From assembly GCA_964551015.1 (NCBI GenBank), contig CAZKBP010000001.1, forward strand, positions 496,001 through 560,000: 64,000 nucleotides of DNA. The letters are read 5' to 3'. Below are positions 34,117 through 41,824 of this stretch, piece by piece. A program made the position numbers and the translations under genes. The first letter of the stretch is position 1; every line of letters begins with the position of its first letter. Under the pieces are notes generated by a model. The model ran no database searches. It was not told the origin of the DNA and saw only the letters and a list, made by a program, of their open reading frames with translations. The DNA comes from CAZKBP01 sp964551015. GTDB lineage: Bacteria > Bacteroidota > Bacteroidia > Cytophagales > Microscillaceae.

Positions 34117-34533
34117 TCACGCCGACAAGAGCCAAGCTAGGGCGGTTTCTTCGTTAGAAAAATAATTGGCAAAAAAAGCTGCGTGTGAATCTTCTTCTAT
34201 AGTTTGCTCTACGGAAATACGGGTAAATACATCTTCTCCTAAAATAAAGGCAATGCGGAGAGGCTTGTATTTGCGTAGTTGCGAGAAGATTTCTTGGTCG
34301 AACCAAGATTGTATTTCGGGGACGATGGTATAATACATTTCACGGGTATCTACGATGACACGTGTTGCCTGGCGGTCAATGACCGCTCGAAGCCATTTTC
34401 TTACACAGCCTTTATATTCTTCATCGCTAAGGTCGGCGGAAGCCTTCGTCCAAATCCCTTTCAGAATTTGGTGTTGGTCATCGTAGACAATATAGATTCC
34501 TTCCTGCGTGCTACTTGCTTGTGGAATGTTCAT
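34117..34533 (-). CDS. SpoIIAA/STAS-like hypothetical protein
   Basis: A 138-residue cytoplasmic protein, taken from the ATG giving MNIPQASSTQEG; the frame extends to an upstream TTG or other start at 34599 but the added residues look non-native. The pattern HQILKGIWTKASADLSDEEYKGCVRKWLRAVIDRQATRVIVDTREMYYTIVPEIQSWF, ending in LRIAFILGEDVFTRISVEQTIEED, fits the alpha/beta SpoIIAA-like (STAS-superfamily) fold seen in many single-domain Bacteroidota proteins. No phosphorylatable Ser motif is obvious. Function is unknown. Its downstream terminator is good and it is monocistronic. Confidence 0.72.
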   Translation of the reverse strand: MNIPQASSTQEGIYIVYDDQHQILKGIWTKASADLSDEEYKGCVRKWLRAVIDRQATRVIVDTREMYYTIVPEIQSWFDQEIFSQLRKYKPLRIAFILGEDVFTRISVEQTIEEDSHAAFFANYFSNEETALAWLLSA

Positions 34534-35020
34534 TTTTATTGAGAATGATGAGTTGAAAAAAAATACGCATTTAGCTTCCCAGAGTTGATTTATAGACAAT
34601 AGCTAGGTGTAAGGGCTAAGCTAAAAACAAAAAATTGCGTGATAAATCAGGGTAAAAGATTACTTTCTTTGAGCCTATAAGTTCGTGAATTGACCGCTAT
34701 TCTAAGGTTATTAACTCTCCAAAAGCATTTTGTGTAGTTGAATGAGTAAGCTTATCTTTTTTAGAAACAGAACTTACAACGTTGCGCAGACGAACTTTTG
34801 AGAAAAAATCAACCTGACTAATTCCACAAACATTTGAACCTACACAAGAGGTTTGATCCCAATATTATTCTCAGGAAAACCCACTTTTAGGACCCAAGCT
34901 TTGAAATTAATCTGGAGGAGTAAGGCTTTTTTGGTGAGCTTTGCTTACTTTTACTAGTAAAGTTGCGAACATAAATCTACACCCGATCAATCTATCGGGC
35001 TAAAATCAATTTCCTAGCCT
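34534..35020. other. Upstream region of the DtxR-type regulator gene
   Basis: About 490 bases without a gene. It contains the 12-base palindrome at 34950-34961 and a 6-bp hairpin (CCCGAT/ATCGGG at 34982-34999) 21 bases before the regulator start codon. No other structure seen. Confidence 0.5.
34950..34961. promoter_or_regulatory. Candidate metal-regulator operator
   Basis: The perfect 12-base palindrome TTTACTAGTAAA lies 59 bases upstream of the DtxR-family gene, a usual place for autoregulation. DtxR/MntR boxes are AT-rich palindromes of similar size. The match is by form only. Confidence 0.35.
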
Positions 35021-35686
35021 ATGAAATTGAGTCTGACCGAAGAAGATTACCTCAAGGCTATCTATTACCTTTCAGATAAGGAACTAAGCAAAGGAATTAG
35101 TACCAATGAAATCGCCAAACGGATCGATCTCAGTGCCGCTTCTGTGAGTGATATGATCAAAAAGCTATCCCAGAAAGGGGTAGTTCACTATGTAAAATAC
35201 CAAGGGGTTACCCTGACTGAAAGTGGACAAAAACATGCCATTTATCTCATCCGAAAGCATCGGCTTTGGGAAACTTTTTTGGTGGAAAAGCTGAAATTTT
35301 CTTGGGATGAAGTCCACGAAATTGCCGAGCAATTGGAACATATTCAATCCCGAAAATTGATCGAGAAGCTAGATGAATTTCTAGACTTTCCCGAACACGA
35401 CCCCCACGGCGATCCGATTCCTAATGAGAAGGGAGAAATCATCAAGCGCAAACGCATTAGCCTCAAAAATGCTCCCCAACAACAATTACTCAAAGTCATC
35501 GCTGTGGAAGAAAGCACGCCCTTATTTCTCAAACATCTCAATAAAATTCAGGTCAATATCGGTACACAAATCAAGATTTTGGAAAAAATAGCCTACGACG
35601 AATCCTTAGAAATCGAGATCAACCAAGATCGTATTCTGATGGTTTCTAAAGAAGTAGCCGAGAATATTTATATTACGAAGTTGTAA
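35021..35686 (+). CDS. DtxR/MntR family metal-dependent transcriptional regulator
   Basis: A 221-residue iron or manganese sensor. Residues 5-65 are a winged helix (LTEEDYLKAIYYLSDKE, then ISTNEIAKRIDLSAASVSDMIKKLSQKGVV). Residues 70-145 form the metal-binding and dimerisation domain, with LRKHRLWETFLVEKL, WDEVHEIAEQLEH and FPEHDPHGDPIP (candidate ligands Glu and His). From about 150 an SH3-like FeoA domain ends the protein. It would repress or activate metal transport genes. A palindromic candidate operator precedes it. No metal transporter gene is in the neighbourhood. Confidence 0.94.
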   Translation: MKLSLTEEDYLKAIYYLSDKELSKGISTNEIAKRIDLSAASVSDMIKKLSQKGVVHYVKYQGVTLTESGQKHAIYLIRKHRLWETFLVEKLKFSWDEVHEIAEQLEHIQSRKLIEKLDEFLDFPEHDPHGDPIPNEKGEIIKRKRISLKNAPQQQLLKVIAVEESTPLFLKHLNKIQVNIGTQIKILEKIAYDESLEIEINQDRILMVSKEVAENIYITKL

Positions 35687-36096
35687 AATGGCAAAGTGTT
35701 CTGGTTCCACCTTGCCCTTCCTGTGCCAAAAAATAAAATTTGTGATTGGAGGTGTAGAAAATCTTACGAATTTTAGGCATTTTGCCATCAACTTCTACCA
35801 ATCCATTCTTCGGATGCCTAGGCTCTGGTTCACAAACCATAGACAACCCTCTATCAAACAGAGCTTTCCTCTCTGTGTTGGAATCAGAGTCCAGATTCGT
35901 GCATCAAGCATATCGAGTTAATACTACCCCAAAAAAGTAAGTCTAGATTGTAAAAATTTATGCCCAACTGTGCATAAGATTACCCACTGACTTTCAGCCA
36001 AATCTGGCTCAAAAGTACGTCGTAGGCATTTTTTTGTATCGGTGTGTTTTTTGGACTTATATTATTCAAAGTAGTACGAATCTAAAATACAAAACC
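35687..36096. other. Intergenic region upstream of the second acyl-CoA dehydrogenase gene
   Basis: No supported gene; a 77-codon plus-strand frame (35688-35921) has no recognisable motif. The stretch 35827-35915 resembles a segment at 37744-37825. Confidence 0.4.
35827..35915 (+). repeat. Dispersed related element, copy A
   Basis: Shares GGTTCACA, ACAGAGCT and TTGGAATCAGA with copy B at 37744-37825, with divergent spacers. ACAGAG and CTCTGT within it can form a hairpin. Each copy follows a gene on the plus strand by a short distance. Confidence 0.4.
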
Positions 36097-37449
36097 ATGG
36101 CCGAAAAGAGAGACCAAGGATTACTAGATATGCTCAAAGGGATTGACCTTAGCAAATTAAAGAACATTTCCAAGCATATTAACCTAAGCGAACTGATTAG
36201 CTCACTCGCTAATATGAACGAAACTGACTTGTATAACCTCAAGAGAGCTTTGAATGCAGGTAATCGTGAAGTAAGAATCCCCGAAATCAACGGTGATTTT
36301 TATGCGTTGAGTCAGACCCTTTCCGAAGAAGAAAGGAAAATCCAGCTTAAGGTGCGAGAATTCATGAAAAAAGAAATTAGCCCCATTGCCAATGAGTATT
36401 GGCTAAAAGGAGAATTTCCACACCACATTATCCCCAAGTTGGCCGAACTTGACCTCTGTGGCGCCCCCCTAGAGGATTATGGATCACCAAAGCATTCTTT
36501 CCTCACCGAGGGGGTCATTTCTATGGAAATGGCTCGCGTAGATACTTCTATCAGTACCTTCTTTGGCGTGCAGAGTGGATTGGTTATGGGTTCTATTTAT
36601 CTCTGCGGCTCCGAAGAACAAAAAAAATACTGGTTGCCCAAGCTCAGAACCATGGAAATGATCGGTGCCTTTGGCTTGACCGAGCCCAATGTAGGTTCAG
36701 CTGTGGCCGGAGGACTGACGACCACCGCCCGACGTGAAGGCGACCACTGGGTGCTCAACGGTCAGAAAAAATGGATCGGAAATGCTACCTTTTCGGATAT
36801 TACCATCATTTGGGCACAAGATGAGGAAGACGGTCAAGTCAAAGGATTTATCGTTGAGAAGGATTGTTCAGGCTTTCATGCAGAGAAGCAACAAGATAAA
36901 ATGGCACTTCGTACCGTGCAAAACGCAGTGATTACCCTCAAAAATTGCCGAGTAAAGGAAGAAAATCGCTTACAAGAAGCCAATTCCTTTAAAGATACGG
37001 CCAAGGTGCTCAAAATGACCCGCGCCGGAGTCGCCTGGCAAGCCGTGGGCTGCGCCCGTGGAGCTTATGAACACGCCTTGGAGTACGCCAACAACCGCAA
37101 ACAGTTTGGTAAATCCATCGCTTCTTTCCAGTTGGTGCAAAACCTACTCGTGGAAATGCTCAGCGACCTGACCGCGATGCAGACCATGGTATTCCAGCTT
37201 TCTAAATTGCAAGATGCAGGCGTTATGACTGATGCACAGGCTTCTCTAGCCAAAGTAACTTGTACCAGCCATACCCGTAGCGTGGTGGAAAAAGCCAGAG
37301 AAATCATGGGCGGAAACGGAATTTTACTAGAATACAATGTTGCCCGTTTCGTGGCTGATGCCGAAGCCGTGTACTCTTATGAAGGTACAAAACAAATTAA
37401 TTCCTTAATCGTGGGGCGAGCCATCACGGGGCAGAGCGCATTTATATAA
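36097..37449 (+). CDS. Acyl-CoA dehydrogenase (glutaryl-CoA dehydrogenase-like) with N-terminal extension
   Basis: A 450-residue FAD enzyme. The ATG at 36097 is preferred to upstream in-frame starts. FGLTEPNVGSAVAGGLTT is the flavin-binding motif. RKQFGKSIASFQLVQ and YSYEGTKQINSLIVGRAITG, with catalytic Glu429, match the short-chain/glutaryl-CoA branch. Residues 1-65 (MAEKRDQGLLDMLKGIDLSKLKNI...) are an extra charged helical extension not usual for the family. Substrate specificity cannot be read reliably. It forms part of the local beta-oxidation set and is followed 52 bases later by a small ChaB-like gene. Confidence 0.92.
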   Translation: MAEKRDQGLLDMLKGIDLSKLKNISKHINLSELISSLANMNETDLYNLKRALNAGNREVRIPEINGDFYALSQTLSEEERKIQLKVREFMKKEISPIANEYWLKGEFPHHIIPKLAELDLCGAPLEDYGSPKHSFLTEGVISMEMARVDTSISTFFGVQSGLVMGSIYLCGSEEQKKYWLPKLRTMEMIGAFGLTEPNVGSAVAGGLTTTARREGDHWVLNGQKKWIGNATFSDITIIWAQDEEDGQVKGFIVEKDCSGFHAEKQQDKMALRTVQNAVITLKNCRVKEENRLQEANSFKDTAKVLKMTRAGVAWQAVGCARGAYEHALEYANNRKQFGKSIASFQLVQNLLVEMLSDLTAMQTMVFQLSKLQDAGVMTDAQASLAKVTCTSHTRSVVEKAREIMGGNGILLEYNVARFVADAEAVYSYEGTKQINSLIVGRAITGQSAFI

Positions 37450-37501
37450 GTAAGTCTTAGAATAAATCCATAGAAACCCACTCATAAAAACCTAACTAAT
37501 C

Positions 37502-37708
37502 ATGTATTTTGAAAAAAATGAAGAACTGCCCATAGGCATTAAGAATGCTCTCTCCGAACAAGCGCAGACTGTTTATCGGGAGACATTCAATCGAAATTAT
37601 CCATCCGATAGAGATCAAATTCGGCCCAATTCCGAAGAAATCGCGCATCAAGCCGCTTGGCGAGCAGTCAGGGAGTTTTCCAACAAAGATGAATCTCTAG
37701 AAACCTGA
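37502..37708 (+). CDS. ChaB family small protein
   Basis: A 68-residue protein matching the ChaB pattern: LPIGIKNALSEQAQTVYRETFNRNYPSDRD, then SEEIAHQAAWRAVREF near the C-terminus. ChaB was named for cation transport regulation in E. coli but its molecular role is unclear. It lies 52 bases after the acyl-CoA dehydrogenase gene on the same strand and may share its transcript. It is short but supported by the motif and the start ATG at 37502. Confidence 0.85.
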   Translation: MYFEKNEELPIGIKNALSEQAQTVYRETFNRNYPSDRDQIRPNSEEIAHQAAWRAVREFSNKDESLET

Positions 37709-37743
37709 CGATGATACCAATTTATCTGTGGGATGACCATACT

Positions 37744-37825
37744 TTGGTTCACAGAACAGAGCTATTTTCTTTTGGTATCTGTCTTGGAATCAGAATTCAG
37801 GTAGATGCACGAAGAATATAAATCT
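37744..37825 (+). repeat. Dispersed related element, copy B
   Basis: Counterpart of 35827-35915: GGTTCACA, ACAGAGCT, TCTGT and TTGGAATCAGA in the same order. ACAGA and TCTGT can pair here too. It lies between the ChaB gene and the strong terminator at 37836. Confidence 0.4.
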
Positions 37826-37835
37826 GGAACAGTAT

Positions 37836-37871
37836 AAAACCCTAACCAATTTCTAAATTGGTTAGGGTTTT
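37836..37871. terminator. Strong bidirectional hairpin terminator
   Basis: A 17-base inverted repeat of the type AAAACCCTAACCAATTT with its exact complement and only two bases between them. A-rich and T-rich ends serve both strands. It lies between the ChaB gene and the convergent thiolase gene. Confidence 0.9.
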
Positions 37872-38005
37872 GTCATGATGGCGTGTTTGGACGTACCTAA
37901 AAAGACCACTATCAAAGTCAAAGTCTCAAAAACAAATTATAGGCTGTCGTCTGTCGATCCTAAACTTGAAAAAACTAATCATAGACAATCAACCCTTGTT
38001 TCCTA

Positions 38006-39175
38006 TCACAAGACTTCAATCACTCCTGCAATTCCTTGTCCGCCACCCACACAGGCCGTTACTAGGCCATATTTCTGCTTACGACGCTTTAATTCATCCA
38101 TAATCTGCACCGAAAGTTTACAACCCGTACAGCCCAGAGGATGGCCTAAGGCAATCGCGCCTCCATTTACATTGACCAGATCGGGGTTCATATCCAACTC
38201 GCGAATTACCGCCAAGGACTGAGCGGCAAAGGCTTCATTTAGTTCAATTAATTGAATATCCTTGAGTTTCACGCCTGCCTGTTTAAGAACTTTAGGCACA
38301 GCCACCACGGGGCCAATCCCCATGATGCGTGGGTCTACTCCTGCCGAACTACAGGCAATTATTTTCGCTACGGGTTCTAGCTTGAGCTCTTTGACCATTG
38401 CTTCGGACATGATGAGCGTGAAGGCTGCTCCGTCCGAACGTTGAGAGGAATTTCCAGCCGTAACCGTGCCATTTTGTCGGAAGACAGGCTTGAGCTTAGC
38501 CAAGGCGGTGAGGGAGGTATCTCGGCGGGGGCCTTCGTCCGTATCTACCGTAAAGGTTCGGGTTTTGCGCTCTCCACCCTCTTCCCAGACTTCTTCCACC
38601 TCGATGGGTACGATTTGGTCTTTGAAATAACCTTGGTCGATGGCGTGAATGGCATTGGTATGCGACTTGAGGCCAAAAGCATCCTGATCTTTACGGCTCA
38701 CTTTATATTGATCGGCTACCTCCTCACCCGTTAATCCCATGTTGAGTAAATAATTTGTTTGCTCTTGGGCTACCCGATAATGGGGAGAGGTTTTCCAGCC
38801 TCGTTCGGGAACGAGCGACATGGATTCGGTTCCTCCGGCGATGATACAATCGGCCATACCTGCGCGGATTTTAGCGGTTGCCATCGCCATGGTTTCCAGC
38901 CCCGAGGCACAATAACGATTCACGATTACTCCAGGAATTTCTTTACCAATAGCCATCAAAGCGATCCAGCGGGACATTTGCAAGCCCTGTTCGGCTTCGG
39001 GTACAGCATTACCCACGATCACATCGTCTACCCGCATTGGGTCTAATTGGGGGACTTGTTTGAGTAAATATTGAATTACTTTGACCGCCAAATCGTCTGA
39101 GCGCGTGTGTTGAAATCCTCCTCGGTTGGCTTTGCCTACGGCGGTTCTATATCCTTTTACTATATATGCTTCCAT
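38006..39175 (-). CDS. fadA: Acetyl-CoA C-acyltransferase (thiolase)
   Basis: Cleaves 3-ketoacyl-CoA to acetyl-CoA and a shortened acyl-CoA, the last step of each beta-oxidation round. The 389-residue protein has the nucleophile Cys89 (NRYCASGLETMAM), His345 (GGAIALGHPLGCTG) and Cys375 (TACVGGGQG). The partner FadN-like gene lies 95 bases upstream on the same strand, so the pair is very likely one operon with the acyl-CoA ligase before it. Degradative (FadA) rather than biosynthetic assignment rests on this context. Confidence 0.94.
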   Translation of the reverse strand: MEAYIVKGYRTAVGKANRGGFQHTRSDDLAVKVIQYLLKQVPQLDPMRVDDVIVGNAVPEAEQGLQMSRWIALMAIGKEIPGVIVNRYCASGLETMAMATAKIRAGMADCIIAGGTESMSLVPERGWKTSPHYRVAQEQTNYLLNMGLTGEEVADQYKVSRKDQDAFGLKSHTNAIHAIDQGYFKDQIVPIEVEEVWEEGGERKTRTFTVDTDEGPRRDTSLTALAKLKPVFRQNGTVTAGNSSQRSDGAAFTLIMSEAMVKELKLEPVAKIIACSSAGVDPRIMGIGPVVAVPKVLKQAGVKLKDIQLIELNEAFAAQSLAVIRELDMNPDLVNVNGGAIALGHPLGCTGCKLSVQIMDELKRRKQKYGLVTACVGGGQGIAGVIEVL

Positions 39176-39188
39176 AATTAATACTTTT

Positions 39189-39223
39189 AATAGCTAAGAG
39201 CAAATGGCTGTTAGCTTTGGGTT
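39189..39223 (-). repeat. 7-base-period array between fadN-like and thiolase genes
   Basis: AATAGCT, AAGAGCA, AATGGCT, GTTAGCT, TTGGGTT in exact register, with AGCT-like cores in phase, 14 bases from the thiolase start codon. Confidence 0.6.
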
Positions 39224-39270
39224 TCGTTTTTTTTTGAAATATTTGCTCGAGTTTTCTTAGCCTTGGTTAT

Positions 39271-41739
39271 TTAGTTACGGAGAGGTTTTCCGGTTTTGAG
39301 CAAACTTTCGATTCTCTTGAGCGTCTTTTTGTTTTGAATCAATTCCAGAAAAGCTTCTTTTTCCAAGCGAAGTAGATATTCTTCGGAAACCTCGACTTCT
39401 CCGCTCACATCACCTCCGCACATCACGTAAGCTAATTTGCGGGCAATCTCTTGCTCGTAGTCGGTGATGTAATGACCATAACGCATGTTGCCGATGGCCA
39501 TGTAAAAAAAGGAAAGCCCATTTCTGCCCAAGACAGGGACAGGATGTTCTCGCGGTGGGGTGTAGCCTCTTTGGAGCATTTCCAATACACGCTGTTTGGC
39601 TTCGGTGATGATATGATGGCGATTCAGCGTGATCTGATCTCGTCCTGCTTGTAGAAATCCCAGATCAAAAGCCTGATGTGCTGAACGGGCGGTTTTGGCC
39701 TGGGCGATGGTCATCAAATGATGCTGGAGGTGATGGGTTTTAGGATCTCCTTCCACGAATTTATGACTAGCACGACGAGCAAACTCAGTGCTCCCTCCTC
39801 CGGCGGGGATAAGTCCCGCTCCAAACTCTACCAATCCCAGGTAGGTTTCGGCGGCGGCTTGTACACCGTCTGAATACATAGCAATTTCGGCTCCGCCCCC
39901 GAGTGCTTTACCGTGGGTAGCACTGACTACGGGAACAGGCGCATAGCGAAGACGACGATTAGTGGCCTGAAACATGGTGATGGCTTCTCCCACCTCTTCC
40001 ATGTTGCCTTTGAAGGCATTCATGGCGATCATACCCAAATTGGCTCCCACGGAAAAATCATCGGCTTCATTTCCGATAACCACGCCCTGATATTCGGTTT
40101 GAGAACTTTCGGCCAGATCGAGCGCTTTTTGTATTCCAGCCATAAGTTCCATACCAATGGCATTACTCTTGGAAGTAAATTCTACCAGCAGAACCCCCTC
40201 TCCGATGTCTATAATTCTACTTTCGGCATTGCTAAATACTGTTCGATCTTTCCGATAATTATTTAAGAAGATAAATTGATCTGTACCAGGAACGAGCTTG
40301 TATTTACCCGAAAGTTGATCATAGTATCTCCGCTGACTATTTTCTACTTCGTAGAAGGAAGTAATTTTTTTATTGACCATCGTGTGTACCCAGTCGGCAG
40401 GGAGATGTCCAGCCTTTTGCATTTGCTGATAGGTATCTTGGAAACCCAGAATATCCCAGGTTTCAAAGGGGCCAAATTCCCAACCAAAACCTGCTTTGAT
40501 GGCTCGGTCTATCTTGTAAAGATCATCCGTGATTTCGGGGATGCGATGTGAACAATAGGCGAAAAGACGATAGTAAAACTCCCGGAAGAAATGAACAGCT
40601 TTATCGTCACTGCTACCGAAAAGACGATAGTACAGTTTTTTGAAGATGCTTACCGTGGAAGTATCGCCCTCTTCAAAAGATTCCAATTTATCTTCGGTGC
40701 TAGCTTTTTTCTTGATTTCCTCAATGATGGCAAATTTGGGCTTATCCTGAGCTTGGTATTCCATTTTCTCGAGATCAAGAGCTAGAATTTTGCTTTCCCC
40801 GTCTTCGTCTTTTACTTTTTTGTAAAAACCTTGGCCTGTTTTTTCACCGAGCCAGCCTTGATCCAGCATTTGCTGGAAAAAAGCAGGAAGCTTAAAAACA
40901 GCTCTTTCTTCGTCCTGAGGAGCATTTTCGTGAACACCCTGGGCTACATCGGCCAGAATGTCCAATCCGACCAAGTCAGCCGTACGAAAGGTGGCACTTT
41001 TGGGGCGGCCTACGAATTTACCCGTGATGGCATCGATTTCTTCAACACTCAGACCGATTTTTTGCATCAAATCGATAGTGAGCATCGTGGCATAAACCCC
41101 GATTCGATTGCCAATAAAAGCGGGGGTATCTTTACAAACTACGGTAGTTTTGCCCAGCATTTTGCTGCCGTAATGTTGTACAAAATCCACTAATTCGGGC
41201 TTAGTTTCTCGGGAGGGGATGATCTCGAGGAGCTCCAGATAGCGAGGAGGATTAAAAAAATGCGTCCCTAAAAAATGGGTTTTGAAATCCGAACTGCGAT
41301 TTTCTAAGAGTGCGTGGATGGGGATACCCGAGGTATTAGTGGAAATGATCGTGTCTTTTTCCCGGTGTTCTTCTACTTTTTCGTAGAGATCCATTTTGAC
41401 ATTTTTTTTCTCCACGATGGCCTCTATGATCCAGTCCGACTGGGCAATTTTAGGCATATCATCCTCAAAGTTACCTGTGCTAATTCGGTTTAGGCTGTCT
41501 TGCTCGTAAAGAGGGGAAGGATTTAATTTGGCCGCCTGCCGAAGATTTTGGTTCACAATGCGGTTCCTAACCTTAGGGTCTTGGAGAGAAAGATTTTTCT
41601 TCTTCTCTTCCTCGGTGAGCTCCCGGGGGGGAATATCCAGCAGGAGCACTGAGCAGCCGATATTGGCAAAATGGCAGGCAATTTGTGCCCCCATCGTTCC
41701 TGATCCTAAAATGGTTACTTGGCGAATGTTCCGTTTCAT
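39271..41739 (-). CDS. 3-hydroxyacyl-CoA dehydrogenase / enoyl-CoA hydratase fusion (FadN-like)
   Basis: An 822-residue bifunctional enzyme. The N-terminal Rossmann domain carries GSGTMG (12-17) and the C-terminal HAD domain follows (GKTTVVCKDTPAFIGNRIG). The crotonase-type hydratase is at about 500-780, with NEADDFSVGANLGMIAM and THGKALGGGAEIAMYSDG. This order (dehydrogenase first, hydratase last) matches the Bacillus FadN and Bacteroidota type, not E. coli FadB. It catalyses hydration and dehydrogenation of enoyl-CoA and is expected to work with the thiolase next to it. Glu-rich segments in the middle (about 330-370) are a linker. Confidence 0.94.
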   Translation of the reverse strand: MKRNIRQVTILGSGTMGAQIACHFANIGCSVLLLDIPPRELTEEEKKKNLSLQDPKVRNRIVNQNLRQAAKLNPSPLYEQDSLNRISTGNFEDDMPKIAQSDWIIEAIVEKKNVKMDLYEKVEEHREKDTIISTNTSGIPIHALLENRSSDFKTHFLGTHFFNPPRYLELLEIIPSRETKPELVDFVQHYGSKMLGKTTVVCKDTPAFIGNRIGVYATMLTIDLMQKIGLSVEEIDAITGKFVGRPKSATFRTADLVGLDILADVAQGVHENAPQDEERAVFKLPAFFQQMLDQGWLGEKTGQGFYKKVKDEDGESKILALDLEKMEYQAQDKPKFAIIEEIKKKASTEDKLESFEEGDTSTVSIFKKLYYRLFGSSDDKAVHFFREFYYRLFAYCSHRIPEITDDLYKIDRAIKAGFGWEFGPFETWDILGFQDTYQQMQKAGHLPADWVHTMVNKKITSFYEVENSQRRYYDQLSGKYKLVPGTDQFIFLNNYRKDRTVFSNAESRIIDIGEGVLLVEFTSKSNAIGMELMAGIQKALDLAESSQTEYQGVVIGNEADDFSVGANLGMIAMNAFKGNMEEVGEAITMFQATNRRLRYAPVPVVSATHGKALGGGAEIAMYSDGVQAAAETYLGLVEFGAGLIPAGGGSTEFARRASHKFVEGDPKTHHLQHHLMTIAQAKTARSAHQAFDLGFLQAGRDQITLNRHHIITEAKQRVLEMLQRGYTPPREHPVPVLGRNGLSFFYMAIGNMRYGHYITDYEQEIARKLAYVMCGGDVSGEVEVSEEYLLRLEKEAFLELIQNKKTLKRIESLLKTGKPLRN

Positions 41740-41766
41740 AAATTGAGTTTTGATTTGAATTTTAAA

Positions 41767-41808
41767 TTTTAGTTTTCAGTCTTGGGTATTGAGCTTTCGG
41801 TTGGGTTT
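41767..41808 (-). repeat. 7-base-period array between acyl-CoA ligase and fadN-like genes
   Basis: TTTTAGT, TTTCAGT, CTTGGGT, ATTGAGC, TTTCGGT, TGGGTTT in unbroken 7-base register in the 85-base spacer. Confidence 0.6.
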
Positions 41809-41824
41809 TGTTTTTTGGAAAATT

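Noticed and set aside
34600..35020. tRNA or other structured RNA gene upstream of the DtxR-type gene
   Set aside because: No cloverleaf or T-loop motif; only short palindromes were found.
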